DNA of 64,000 nucleotides from Saccharomycopsis crataegensis (GCF_037102585.1 NW_027043829.1:2666001-2730000); one strand, 5' to 3'. Positions 30,601 through 41,857 are shown, counted from the stretch's first letter. Numbers and translations are program-made. Notes: generated by a model from the letters alone, not told the origin.

Positions 30601-33202
30601 TGCTTTACTCCAATTTACTAATCTTACTAATATTGAAGAAATCAAAAGAAAGAACCTTGATGCTATCAATGTGTTGTTAAATATCTGTGTTAGCGATGGT
30701 AACCATTTAAACTCTTCGTGGACCGATGTTTTGATGTGCATTTCTCAATTGGAAAGATTACAGTTAATTGCTCAAGGGGTTGATGCGTCCAATATTCCTG
30801 ATGTTTTGAACGCCAAAGTTGAAAAGACTCTCAATAATGATGGTCGTACGTCTCATGAAAGCATCAGATCTTTCAACACCAAATTTTTCAGCAGAAGATT
30901 AGCCAATCCTTCAGAATTAGCACAGCAGCATCATGCCAATCAGAAACTTCATCCGGAAATCGCATCATTGATTGCTTCTACTGAACTAACCGTGAAAATC
31001 GACAAAATTTTCGCCAGTACCGAGAAATTGGACATTGATGCTATCACATTTTTTATCGAAGCATTAATCGAAGTGGCTTTGGATGAGGTGGAATCATCTG
31101 GCAATAGTAGCCATCCAAGAATTTTTTCATTGCAAAAAATGGTAGATATTTGTTACTACAACATGGGAAGAATCAGGGTCGAGTGGTCAAGATTATGGTC
31201 CATCATGGGCGAATCCTTCAATAAGATTGGGTGTAATTTCAATATGAACATTGTGATCTTTGCCCTTGATTCGTTAAGACAGCTCTCGATGAGATTTTTC
31301 GAGATTGAAGAATTGGCGTATTTCAAATTTCAAAAAGATTTCCTCAAACCGTTTGCATTTGTCCTATCGCATAACGAAGCAGTGGAGTGCAAAATGATGG
31401 TGCTTGATTGTATTGATAACATGATTTTAGCAAAATCCGATAAAATCAAGTCTGGATGGGTAACGATATTTGAATCTTTTTCCAAGGCGGCTGCCAGTAA
31501 TAACGACCAAGTGATCACCAGAACTTATAAGATGTTGAGCAAAATCAACAAGAATTACTTTGAAGCACTATATCGTCAAGATGCTTTCACTGGATTAGTT
31601 GATGCCTACACTGCGTTGGCGTGTAATGAATATAACCAAAGGGTAAGTTTGCACGTGATTTCTGATATGAGGAACTTGATTAAAAAAGTTCAGAATTATG
31701 ACGGTAGTGAACATCCAGAAGTTAATAAAGAAGGTGTTTCGAAGACAACCACCAACACTAAAACTATCAAATTTTTGCCAGTATTGACTGGCTTCAATAA
31801 AGTTATTTTGCAGAATTCTGATTTAGAGAGCCGCTCAATTTCATTAGATCATTTGTTTGACTCGTTGGTGGAATACGGTGAGAATTTTGACGAAAGCAGT
31901 TGGAGTGAGATCTGTCATGAGTTGTTATTCCCGATCTTTGGAGTGTTGAGCAACCATTGGAGTCAGTTGAATAGCCATGATGATTTATCAGTGTGGTTAT
32001 CCACTACTTTAATACAGGCATTGAAAAACATGGTGGCGATCTTCACCCATTTTGATACGTTATTGCCAATGTTGGATGGATATCTTAAGTTGCTTTGTTC
32101 TTGTATCTTGCAGGAAAATGATACCATCTCGAGAATTGGCAGGAATTGTCTTCAAAGCTTGATTTTGGAAAACTGTAAAAAATTCAGGACTACTGATTGG
32201 AACAAAGTCACCGATACTTTGAATGAATTGTTTGATGCCACTACTGCTGTGGAATTGTTTTTGGCAGATCCTTTACGAGTCGAAGAGAAAAGCCATGCCC
32301 ATATTGAAGGAGAGTTTAGTAAAGCCAGTGAATTTAATGCCGAAACTTTGGCAAACGGGTTTGCTGTCAATAAGAATGATGAAGATAAACATGTCAGTGA
32401 TAAACAAGATGATGAAGAAGATCAAGAAGAGTATAATCAGTCCACTGATACGGTGATTATCCATAATAATGCTGCCACTCTATCGACTACTCAGACTCCT
32501 GTCACTACTACCGATGGCCTTGATATGACATCGCCCCAATCCAATAATTATGAATTCCGTCCAGCCAAATCGTCTTCCGAAGAACATAAGAAACGGGTGA
32601 AAGAGAAAAGTATTATTGTCGTGAAATGTGTTTTGCAATTATTAATGATTGAAACATTGTCCGAAGTGTTTGAAGACGAAACTTTCTACGAGATGATCCC
32701 AATGGAGAATTTGCTCTCGTTAATTGGGGCTTTAGAAAAATCCTATAATTTCTCTCACGAATTCAATGAAGATTACAACTTACGGGTGAGATTGTGGAAC
32801 TCTGGAGTGATTGAAAGATTACCAAACTTGCTCAAACAAGAATCTTCATCGTCGGGAGTATATATCAATATTGTTTTCCGGTTGTTAGTCAATGGTAAAA
32901 AAGCCACAGAAAAGCAAAGAGAGGCGCTTTTAGCAAAATTGATTCCATTATGTGTAAAGATCATCGAGGATTATATCTCACTAGATGAGACCACCAAGCA
33001 AAGAAACATCAATACCTGGAGACCGGTGGTGGTGGAAATCATGCAAGGTTACTACGAGTTGGAGGAAGACGATTTCATCAAACATTGTCCAATCATGTAC
33101 GATTTGATCTTGAGTATTTTGGATAAACAACTTCCTCAGGAGTTGAGATCTTCCATTAAAAGCTTTTTGACCCGGGTTGGGGAAGTTTACGTTAGAATTT
33201 AA
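27650..33202 (+). CDS. SEC7: Sec7, large Arf guanine-nucleotide exchange factor
   Basis: 1,850 residues, close to other yeast Sec7 proteins. The N-terminal 130 residues are acidic and repeat-like. The DCB and HUS helical domains occupy about 120-560. The catalytic Sec7 domain lies at about 675-865, with GEYLGEGDEYNINVMHAFVD and SFRLPGESQKIDRF; the Glu of PGES is the catalytic glutamate finger. VLSYSVIMLNTDQHN and KSRMTIEDFIKNN follow. The C-terminal HDS helical repeats fill most of the rest. Size and domain order favour Sec7 (trans-Golgi) over Gea1/2. Role: loads GTP on Arf1 at the trans-Golgi for coat assembly. It is the last host protein gene before the retroelement cluster. A 239-base (TTTA)n tract begins about 80 bases after its stop. 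Confidence 0.96.
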   Translation: MLPESSRDTMVKEESMSFDSSQGITHGNVPDPSPESETVDTNPEDPEVPTSDPAEITNEQTEEPVEEIEKPVEESKVLAKDPEVQQSTTPRTSTTSEDLEDPSANQAISQHPEKTTADSSSAVTINVLKKLIETINLKPYKLNADQKEIAKDCQSILDQGKIPSIKLIRLLETSENNLQLKVALVDAVSKIFIFENSSSSFNQINYKNCTKFSDLCIDTIAKIFKDETDDAIELQIVKTVVNIILNDNVEVHTAKLLEGIRLIYNIFILTVNENTKLIAEATLTQIIDHYFQMIENGISASSSTATLNNSAKLNSSSTTSLNNNVSPSNIVLENLENLNEADEKKFGDIENRVLSETTDESDKHSLLVKDCFLIFRAMSKLSVKSIDENFLDARSTAVRSKLLSLKIIYSILKNHINCFLNKTITISSNISNEKIPFIDSIRNYLLLALTKNAVYQLNEIYSVCLDIFYIMITNLRAEFINEIPVLFSEIFISIVEMSVSSDFQKNYFLSVVAKLANDPRLLIEFYLNFDCSENQPNIIESLINFLIKTENNNLRNYGLTKRNDQMASGEVNNGKQDATGYDPTALNCIVSILRSLYSWTNKGLTVTNDDGKSFNGVHKRSSSVISSSREPSSPTTSVMSSTPILREISTTEVDNPTEFESAKKRKTLLLEYCKSFNYKPKKGIQKLIESNFIKSSDPRDVAKFLLTNNNILDKEVMGEYLGEGDEYNINVMHAFVDEFSFEGLKFVDAMRLFLQSFRLPGESQKIDRFMLKFAETYYKSHPNSVFAQADTLYVLSYSVIMLNTDQHNNQVKSRMTIEDFIKNNSGIDDGKDLPRQLLIDIYNDIANNEIILESEQHHALISGSKTPQIPSSTGLPNLFSSGKDINMEYYIQAAKEISSKTEKVIKSNTQGTLQKRTKFFSANHVEHVKSIFDTLWMSFLAALTPSFKEFDNKTISTLCLEGIKLSIKIACIFNLADARTSFINALLQFTNLTNIEEIKRKNLDAINVLLNICVSDGNHLNSSWTDVLMCISQLERLQLIAQGVDASNIPDVLNAKVEKTLNNDGRTSHESIRSFNTKFFSRRLANPSELAQQHHANQKLHPEIASLIASTELTVKIDKIFASTEKLDIDAITFFIEALIEVALDEVESSGNSSHPRIFSLQKMVDICYYNMGRIRVEWSRLWSIMGESFNKIGCNFNMNIVIFALDSLRQLSMRFFEIEELAYFKFQKDFLKPFAFVLSHNEAVECKMMVLDCIDNMILAKSDKIKSGWVTIFESFSKAAASNNDQVITRTYKMLSKINKNYFEALYRQDAFTGLVDAYTALACNEYNQRVSLHVISDMRNLIKKVQNYDGSEHPEVNKEGVSKTTTNTKTIKFLPVLTGFNKVILQNSDLESRSISLDHLFDSLVEYGENFDESSWSEICHELLFPIFGVLSNHWSQLNSHDDLSVWLSTTLIQALKNMVAIFTHFDTLLPMLDGYLKLLCSCILQENDTISRIGRNCLQSLILENCKKFRTTDWNKVTDTLNELFDATTAVELFLADPLRVEEKSHAHIEGEFSKASEFNAETLANGFAVNKNDEDKHVSDKQDDEEDQEEYNQSTDTVIIHNNAATLSTTQTPVTTTDGLDMTSPQSNNYEFRPAKSSSEEHKKRVKEKSIIVVKCVLQLLMIETLSEVFEDETFYEMIPMENLLSLIGALEKSYNFSHEFNEDYNLRVRLWNSGVIERLPNLLKQESSSSGVYINIVFRLLVNGKKATEKQREALLAKLIPLCVKIIEDYISLDETTKQRNINTWRPVVVEIMQGYYELEEDDFIKHCPIMYDLILSILDKQLPQELRSSIKSFLTRVGEVYVRI

Positions 33203-33279
33203 ATTTCCAAAGGTTATTTTAGAATTTAATGGCAGCTAAAAAGTGTGTGACTTTGGCTATCATTTCTCTTTGCGTTTTT

Positions 33280-33522
<243 letters not shown>

Positions 33523-35534
33523 CGTTTTAATAGACCCATCAAAACTTGTATGTTAAATATTCAATAAGTCTCTTTCTAGCAGGCAAAGCATTCTTGTATA
33601 TTAAGCATAGAATTAGCTCTCGATTAATAGATTTGGTGGGAGTGTGTGGTTGTCGGTGCTCCGCACCTACGGATTTATTGTCACTTTCACTCATGTTCGA
33701 TTGGCAAATTGTACAATTTAAGTCTTAAATTATTGAGAAGACTTCTTTGGGGTAAGGGAGAGTAACCAGGTATTATTTGTGGTGTATACACTATTGTTCT
33801 AACAATACTTGGGCCCTGAATGTTAGATAGTGTGTTTAGTGTCTTTAGCAAGAATAGCGTTAGTAACCAGAGCAGAGCTCGTAACGCAACAGAATCCAAT
33901 CCAATCAGACGAAGAAAAATAATATCTATTTTTTTTATCACTATTTTTAATAAAATCTTTAATTTTTTATTAACTCAATACATTTTAACTTTTGAATTAT
34001 ATTTTATATTTTAAATCTTATTATCTTTTAGAATATTTTTTTTGAATTTCTACAGTAACTGTCTATTTTTCATAAGGTTAAATCAGATAGCGCGGTAGTA
34101 TATCTTACTATTATTCAAAGGTTAATTTGTTCCGGATAAAAAGACACAATAGTGTGCTATCTGAAAGTAACCCGCACATACAATAATTTATAAAAGAAAA
34201 AACAAAAAAAAATTATTTACTTATTACATATATTAGAAAGACAGACTTATTTTTACTTATTTTACACTACTATCTTTTACTATTAAATCTATACAAAGGT
34301 CTATTAAAAATACAATTTACAATCAACACGTTTGTATAATTTATAAGCGCTTCTCGGAGCTTACCCTACTCAAAAGATAGTTGTCCGGATTACATAGCTC
34401 AATAGACTGTGTACTAGTCGTACTTGTACACTTTTTGCTAAAACCACCCTAGAGTGTTATTAGCCATAACACCATTACTTCAAACCCATATTTTCTTACA
34501 TTCTATTTATTTTACTTAGTCTACTTTTACTATCACACTGCTACTTTTAAAGAAAAAAGACATTATTCAATTATTATATTTTACTACGTTGTTAACTTTA
34601 GTAATATATTATTTGTATTAATTCAGAATTATCTTAAATCCGATATTTTTAGACTCTATCCACCGCTACCACCGACCGGATAGATCTTACCCTACTACAA
34701 GCCATAATCACGTGAAGTCGGCAATAACAGGTGGTAGGTAGTCAGGAGACTCATGTTTAAATGGGCTGGAGTCAGCAGACTCCAATGTCTGGAATATAAC
34801 GGGTGGACACTTCCACTTATCATGGAAGGAGTAGGATTGTATTACTTAAGGACTTAGTATCCTTCTATCTACAGCTGAGATAGATTACTTTGAGAAGTAG
34901 GCTTAATTTAACTAAGAAAGAACCAATACACATTTAACCAATCCCAAAACATCTTATATTGCCGTAATGTCTGAGAATACTGTCGGAGTGTACCACTATG
35001 GTGGTTCTATAGACTATCGATCATAGCTCATTGACGAATGATGCTTGACCGTAGTTAACTAACTCTGTACATTGCACCAATACAATGCCAGTGGGTCGCA
35101 ACCACTGAGCAATGTATATGGATATTGCTATGTTTAGATTCTTCTAAATCTAGATATAAAAGGGATTTTATTTGTCATGAAAGGAAGAATTAATTACTTA
35201 GAGGATAGAAGGAGGCTAGCTCAATCTCATCCGAAATCTATCTACTAGAAGTAGACTAGCAAATAAATAAGCTAATCACCGACCCAAACTAATAACCAAC
35301 TTTGTAATGGATCTTTCATCTAATCCTTCCGCCTCAGCATCTAACAATTTTCTACAACAGGATAGTTCTGGTACAACCAGCACAAGCAGAGATCAACATC
35401 GGTCATCGTCAAATAAAATGAGATAACGCCAATACTGTTACAAGTTACAAGTTACAATGTACTGTTATAGTGGCATTAAATAGTTATTATCCCAAATGGA
35501 GTATAAAATGTTTTTTCATCAAAAAGAAAAAAAG
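33523..35534. other. AT-rich gene-free region left of the tRNA
   Basis: About 2 kb of very AT-rich DNA without a believable gene. Long stretches of A/T (33,900-34,330; 34,480-34,640) alternate with moderate-GC islands such as 34,660-34,830. A doubtful retroelement relic occupies about 34,976-35,430. No tRNA or conserved frame was recognised in the rest. Confidence 0.6.
34976..35430 (+). mobile_element. Possible retroelement leader and gag-start relic
   Basis: A TATA box (GATATAAAAGGG, about 35,152) is followed by about 145 bases of leader and then a short frame (35,307 onward) starting MDLSSNPSASASNNFLQQ, Ser/Asn/Gln-rich like the start of many yeast Gag proteins. The homology ends before 35,440. 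It would be an old, heavily reduced element fragment; the family cannot be named. It could equally be an unrelated promoter remnant. Confidence 0.3.
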
Positions 35535-35608
35535 CACCGAACCTGGGACTCGAACCCAGAATCTCCTGATTAGAAGTCAGACGCCCTAACCAATTAGGCT
35601 AGCCCGGC
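35535..35608 (-). tRNA. tRNA-Arg (anticodon TCT)
   Basis: 74-base cloverleaf on the minus strand. Acceptor GCCGGGC/GTTCGGT pairs with three wobble pairs; D arm GCCT-AATTGGTTA-GGGC; anticodon arm TCTGA-CTTCTAA-TCAGG (anticodon TCT); T arm CTGGG-TTCGAGT-CCCAG. A box (TAGCCTAATTGG) and B box (GGTTCGAGTCC) are canonical. A run of seven T follows the 3' end, the Pol III terminator. No intron. Its upstream side (right, higher coordinates) carries the Ty3-like LTR start 12 bases away. Confidence 0.97.
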
Positions 35609-35620
35609 TATTTTTTTGTT

Positions 35621-35667
35621 TGTTATATTACGATGCGACTAGACTAGATGTAGTTAGTCACGGGTTA
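35621..35667 (-). repeat. Element C left LTR, outer 47 bp
   Basis: Matches the first 47 bases (plus-strand view) of the complete LTR at 58,013-58,217 with one difference. It ends abruptly where the A-run of LINE 1 starts. It lies 12 bases from the 5' end of the tRNA-Arg gene. Confidence 0.85.
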
Positions 35668-35696
35668 AAAAAAAAAAAAAAAAAATTTTTCCCAAC

Positions 35697-38224
35697 ATGT
35701 CAAGTCCTGATAGTTATAAGAAACAAAGTATTAATTACTCAACTGATCCTACAAATGATCCCCCAAAGTCCTTTACTAGAGATTCATCCCCCTCCGTGGC
35801 TGATAATGTCGATATGTCTTCTCAAGGCGACCATCAAGGTCGTGACAACAAGAACGCTGAAATTCATGAAAACAGCGTCGAAAAACCACCGGAAAATGAC
35901 GAAGATGAATCTTTTGACGATGAAAGTTCCAATTATGGAATCGATTATTCTTCAAATGATTCAAGGGATGAGGAAAACGCGGTAGAAAACCCAAATCTGC
36001 CCGCCGCAACCCAAATTTATTCTTCGATTGCTAATCAAATCGATCCTGCATTATTAGGTAATCAATCACCTAAGCACGCAACGGCCCCTCAACATGGAGA
36101 AGTTGAGGATGCGAACTTGGAACAAAAAAACACCAAAAAAAATGAAAAATCCTCCATAAACTCCGAAAAAAACGTAGAAAACTCCACTGAAAACCAATCT
36201 GAAAAAAACAAAAAACCCAAAAAACCCAAAACGCCTTTATTAGTTCCACCTCCGCCCGTTCCTTCGCCTCCGTTGTCGCTTCTACTCTTGCCCCAGAAGA
36301 AATGGAAAATTCTTCTACGACCACGGTCAACCCCTTTAATGGGAGGAAAGAAATCGACAGGGAAAATGACCCTCTTTTCCGAAAATTCGCTAACGCGTTT
36401 TACTGGCCTTTCCTCATCAAGGACCTCAAGTTCTACTACAGGGAAGTGTTGGAGCACTTCATTGAATGCTACAACAATAATGATCATATTTATCAATCTA
36501 CACTGTATAAAATCCGTCCAGATGATCCAGACAGAATGATGGAATATCATAATACTTTGTTCATTGTTGAGTACTTTAGCCAACAATCTAGAACAAAGAT
36601 TGACATGGAAATGAAACGTCTTGCAGGTCTTACCACCAATGAAAAATTACAGCTCTTCAGACAAATTTACAAATTGAACCAAGGTAATTTGCATTTCAAA
36701 ATCCCAAAACCATTGATGCAAGGAAGCTCCGCAGAAATCCAATTGGCTCTCATTAAATTCGCTTTGATGGACCTAGCTAATCAACAACAACAGCTCCTTG
36801 AATCTGGGAACATCGAGGAAACTGAACGTCATCAAAGAACAAAATTGGAGTATGATTTAAGACATTCCCAGGAAGTCATTTATATCAACTCTGATGAAAA
36901 TGAAATTGTCATTCCTGGAAGTTTTTTCCCTGATTTCCCTCTGCCAGACGACAAATTCAAAAAAAGAAAAATATCATTCATCAATCATATCAATGAGTTT
37001 TTACAAATAAGCACTGAAACCACAACTTATAAACCCAAAATTGTGATTGACGAATATGTTGAACGTCATTTTATTGAAATCGAAGTCCAAACTAGTAACA
37101 GAGATGCTTTAAACGACATATTGGAGTCCCACTTCCAACAACATAAGATCCCATACGATGCCTTTAATTTTGTTGATTTGCAAGCTTGCATAACATCTGA
37201 CCCCTTCCAAAGAAATAGATTCTATGGTATGATAAACTTGGAAAAAGATACAGAACTACCAATTATCTCATCCAAGATTTTGAAAATCAAACTCTTGACC
37301 CATTGTTTCCACTGTACTAGCTGTGGTTCCAGGAAGCATACCAAGTTCTCTTGTCCTGAGCGGAACTGTATCATCTGTAAAAAACCAGGCCACATTGGAC
37401 CAGAATGCCCAATTAAACGTCATTCTAAGAAAACCAAGATCACCCCACAAAAAGAATCCCTGAATCAAAATGTTGCACATGAAGCAAATAGCTCCTTCAA
37501 AGTTGTTACTGGAAAGAAGAGAACCATTTTGAACAGAGACTCAAAACTACAACCAAACAGAAAGGACCGTTCCCAAAGACAAGTTCCAGATAAGCAGGTT
37601 GGGCAAAACCCATTCAATGTCTTAGCTGGAGATACTTCGGAATTGGATATTACGGAACCCGGCGTGGAAGCTGAAGGGAACAACACCAACCAGCCATCTC
37701 AAAAGACTGAGAAACCCCAAAAATCATCCACAAATACATCCCCATCATTTACCAGTTCCAATCCTACCCAACCAAGACATTCATCCCCAAAACCATTATC
37801 CCCAGTCTCATCCCCTTCAACCACAAAATCCAACACCATCTATTCTCAACATGACACCTCCCCAATTCTCGTGCCAAAAACTCCAGCCAAGGAACCCTCC
37901 TCCACTCCTAACAAGAGTTCTCATAACCTGAGTTCTAAGACCCGGAGGACATCTCAAAATACAACTGTTCACCAGAGCAACCAAGACCTGGAACGGCTGA
38001 CTAAGGGAAACCTGAAAGCCGACAAACATGATGGAGAACCGGTAAATTTACTGGCTTTCCTCGATGAACACTATTCAAGCAATGACGATGATGACTCAGA
38101 TTATGAACCAGATGATCACCAGAGTGATCACATTGAAATTGACTCCCTGGATAATCCGAATGATGATGATGATAATGACGATGATGAGCTGATATCAGAT
38201 ATCAGCATAAATGAATCCAATTAA
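35697..38224 (+). pseudogene. LINE 1 ORF1 (Gag-like, zinc knuckles), one frameshift
   Basis: The first frame (35,697 onward) starts with SYKKQSINYSTDPTNDPPKS and an acidic, Asn/Ser-rich region. The second frame, continuous to 38,224, contains the helical Gag-like core (PLFRKFANAFYWPFLIKDLK...), two CX2CX4HX4C knuckles (CTSCGSRKHTKFSC and CIICKKPGHIGPEC), and a long Ser/Pro/Asn tail ending acidic. The change of frame falls in the A-rich tract about 36,121-36,240 (AAAAAAACAAAAAACCC-type). Just after it the second frame reads RSFASVVAS, which aligns with RSYAQIASG and QTYAQATAG of the other two copies. ORF1 proteins of this clade bind element RNA. Slippage in the A runs is the simplest cause; a sequencing error or programmed shift cannot be excluded. 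Confidence 0.8.
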
Positions 38225-38226
38225 TC

Positions 38227-41200
38227 ATGACTACCCATAAGAAATCCTTCAATCTAATATCTCAAAATATTCAGAGATATCATTTCACCTCCCAACATCA
38301 CCTCTCCAAATACAACAAACAGCACATCCTTTTCTTTCAAGAACTTCCGAAAGACTGTGAGGCTTTGATCCGAAACTTCCATCAACATTCCTTTCATGTA
38401 AATAATTCCCCTTACCCCCGAGCGGCTATACTATTGAGAAATATCCCCTCCATGGGCACGGTAATACTAAAAAATTTCATTTCCGATAAACTTGAGTCAC
38501 ATCTAACCGGATACCTTACTGATCTAGTAATATCTTGGAATGATGGCAAAACTCTATTATTATTGATAAACCTATACAACCCAACTGGACAACAAAAAGC
38601 CCAATTGACTATTCATTCCCAGTTGCACCAGCTACTCGGTGAGTTGTTGGGCCATTTGGCTATCAAATACCCAAACTCACACATCGAAATAGTGGTTGGA
38701 GGAGATTTCAACAATATCTTAGAAATTCCAAAATCAAAAAAAAATAAAAAAATTCTGAAACATCTAAAAAAACTAAACGATTTCATTGAATGCTTCAATC
38801 TCAAAGACGCTTTCTACCTCCTGCTGTCCAAAGGTCTCCCTTCCACTAACCGAGCCTCAAACGGTAAAAATCGTCGCTTAGATCGATTTTATATTTCTGA
38901 GGGTTTGTTGGAGAATACTGCTCTTAGCCAGACAAATACCCTTGGTACTATTTCCACACATGACGAAATTAGCATCAAATTTGCCCTCTCCTTTAATTTA
39001 GTGCAACTAGGACCAAAGCGTTTCAAATTGCACAACCAACTAATACCATTTATTGCTAACTCCAAGAAGTTATCACAATTGCCATCCATATCCCATTTGA
39101 TTGCAGAGATCCGACTGTTAGCACCACTAACAAAAACGGCATTGAACTCTCTCCAACGCAGTGACCCATCTATTTTACCTGACCCTTATGAAAGATTGAA
39201 CTCTGTTTTTAAACAGAACCCAAACACAAATCCAATTGATGCTTTTGTCATTGCTGGAGATAGGAAACTCACCGATATTCAAGATTTATTGGCCCATGCC
39301 ACGTCCTATTACAAGGACATTTTTTCGGCTAAAGACTACCATGATCCGAATGCCATTCGCCAATACCTCCTAACGACGATCTCTTCCAGGAAACTAATGG
39401 CCCACGAAGCTATACAGTTAGATAACCCAATTATCGAACTGGAGATCAAGGACGCAATATGGCAGGCAAACTCAAAGAGTGAGCCTGGTCCTGATGGAAT
39501 CCCTTATACATTCTATAAGGAAGCCTGGGAAAACATTAAGCATATCCTCCTCCAAGAATTCAACACTATCCTTTCCGCTGGGTCAATCCCTATTGACTAT
39601 AGTCTGGTTTTGATTACATTAATCCTCAAACCCAGGAAAAATAAAGAGTTTTTACCCAATTATAGGCCAATCTCATTAATTAACACTAATATGCGCATCC
39701 TCGCTATAGTGTTAAACAACCGATTACTCAAATTCATCCCTCAGCTTGTGGGTTCCGAACAAACTGGTTTCGTCCCAGGACGTACGTCCTTCGAGCAAAT
39801 TGCTGCTTTCAAAGAAGTCTTCCACTCAATGAGACCAGACTCCAACCTTTTTCAATTGCTGCGCACCTCCAAAATCCTTGTGGCTGACTTTCAAAAGGCT
39901 TTTGATAGTATCTCGCATGCATACCTAGACCACCTCTTCCAAATTCTAAACCTTGGTACAAATTTTCGCCGATTACTAATAAACATCTTGAAATCAGCAA
40001 CTGCTTCCATAATGATCAACAACTTTCATGGTCCGCTATTTAAGTTAGCCTCGGGCACCTTACAGGGCAATCCAATAAGCCCCAGTATCTTTCTCTTGGC
40101 CATACAACCTTTATTAGAAAATATTCAAACAAAAAATCATGGCATAAAATTAGAAGTCCAGAATGAATTGACCATTTCCATGCAACCACTGGGTAAAGAC
40201 TTTGCCATCCAGAATCCCATGAACCCCGATATCCTGATAAAGGTCACAGCATTTGCTGATGATGTCACCATATTTGTAAAAGATGACACTGAATTATTCA
40301 CCACCCTCCAATACATCAAGGACTTTGAAAAATATTCAGGCAGTACCCTTAGCACCGATAAATCCAAGCTATACCATACAGCCGAATATCATCGCACCTT
40401 TGGACCCTTGACAAAACTACCCTATGAACAGGTCCCTGTCTTTACCTCCACTCCCTCAATAGTGTACTTGGGTATTCCACTAAACACACCACTACATCAA
40501 GATCAGGTATTGAAAAACATCAAATACAAATATTATCTCACACAAATGCACCATCTCAGCTTAGCGGAAAAGGTATTGGGGTACAATACTTACATTATCC
40601 CTAAACTCTTATATCGTGCAATGCATCAGCCCCTTTCTAACTCTACCACCACTAAGATTGAGGAATCATTTCAACACCTTTGTCGCAGGATTGGCAGCCT
40701 ATCCCTTTCCACCCTCAAAACTTCCACCCAGATGGGAGGATATGGAATGCTCGATCTCAAAAACCACTTCCTATATCGGTACGCACACGTCATATACCAA
40801 CTACTAACATCCCTGGAAAAATATTTATATCACCAAATCTTGAGATATAAAATCCAATACGCCATTAACACCCAAATCCAAGTGGAATCTCTACTTGATC
40901 AATACCAAAAATCTCAACTCCATCCAGAATCTCACTTTCAAAGAATTGGAAGTATGATTGACAGAAACTCCATCCAAACACATATATGGTACTTTCCGTT
41001 ACTTGGCTACCAACTCTCATATCCTGGCAGCTCCACCAAGAAAATTACCCTTTCTGACATTGTCAAAAGCAACATTTTCTCACTAGAAGAGAAAAAATAC
41101 CTCAAATCATGGTCGATTTTATTTGATCTAGAGAACCAGGGAAAAACAAGGTATCACAGATGCAGAAGATTGAAGATTGAAGATTGAAGATATCCAGGAC

Positions 41201-41785
41201 AATTTAGCAAAACCAGTACCAGAGAAATACAAGGCCCACCATCAAAAAATGTTCACTTTTGATTTTAAGAACGGCAGCAAACAGGAACAACTCAAACGAG
41301 ACGTCTCCAAAGCATCAACAACATTGACCAAAATCACATACCCCCTGGAGCCACAACAAAGAAAATTTTGGAAACAGATTAACCAGATCAAAAGGTGGGT
41401 ACCGGGTTCAATGGAGAACCTCCACCTCATGATGTTGGGGCTCACATTGTTCAAATCAACAAATTCCCGTTGCCATGTTTGTAATTTTCCTCCAGAAAAT
41501 TGGAACACCAACCCCAGGGATCCTGACCATATCAAGGAAGCCTACATCACCCATTACTACATAAATTGCACAGTATCAAGAAACTTATGGAAAATATTAA
41601 AAATGGGAATATCTCAAACATGGGATAACATCATATTGCATCAACATCAGAAACAAACTATGATAAAATTGGATCGCTTCGCTTATTACATTGAAAAATA
41701 TAATAGGGTACGAAGGTCAAATAATGCAGATTGGACAAATCAATCAATGAAAACATTATTATATCTTATTACAGCGGTCTACTAA
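38227..41785 (+). pseudogene. LINE 1 ORF2: AP endonuclease, reverse transcriptase, C-terminal domain
   Basis: The ATG is two bases after the ORF1 stop. Residues 1-260 are an exonuclease-endonuclease-phosphatase domain: QNIQRY, FFQELP, VVGGDFNN, RLDRFYIS, STHDEISIKF. Residues about 380-750 are the RT: PGPDGIPYTFYKEAW, NYRPISLINTN, VADFQKAFDSIS, GTLQGNPISPSIF and the catalytic TAFADDV. The frame stops at 41,187. The remainder continues in the next frame to 41,785 with a CHVCNFPPENW...HYYINC zinc-type motif, as at the end of L1 ORF2. At the switch lies a 7-base tandem repeat (AAGATTG, three units plus), so a change in unit number explains the shift. The enzyme nicks DNA and primes cDNA synthesis on the target. 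Confidence 0.85.
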
Positions 41786-41857
41786 AAAATTAAAATAACC
41801 ATAAAACAAAATAAAAATAAAAATAAAAATAATATTAAAAATAAAAATAAAAATAGT

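Larger units (their letters stand above)
35668..41857 (+). mobile_element. LINE 1: L1/Zorro-like non-LTR retrotransposon, nearly full length
   Basis: Two consecutive reading frames, ORF1 (Gag-like, two zinc knuckles) and ORF2 (endonuclease plus reverse transcriptase plus a C-terminal Cys/His domain), followed by an A-rich tail with AAAAAT units (about 41,790-41,857). This is the L1-clade design known in yeasts as Zorro (Candida) and Ylli (Yarrowia). It begins after a run of 19 A and five T that abuts an LTR fragment. Each ORF carries one frame change, so this copy is probably dead but recent. The N-terminal ORF1 motif NYSTDPTNDPP is shared with LINE copies at 42,059 and 58,614. Confidence 0.88.

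Noticed and set aside
33823-33892. TGTTAGATAG...CGCAACA as a solo LTR
   Set aside because: Only three bases agree at the flanks and the stretch is too short and AT-rich to tell from chance.
41177-41785. Independent third ORF of LINE 1
   Set aside because: It starts without an ATG in the overlap, and its zinc-type motif is the usual end of L1 ORF2; a 7-base repeat explains the frame change.
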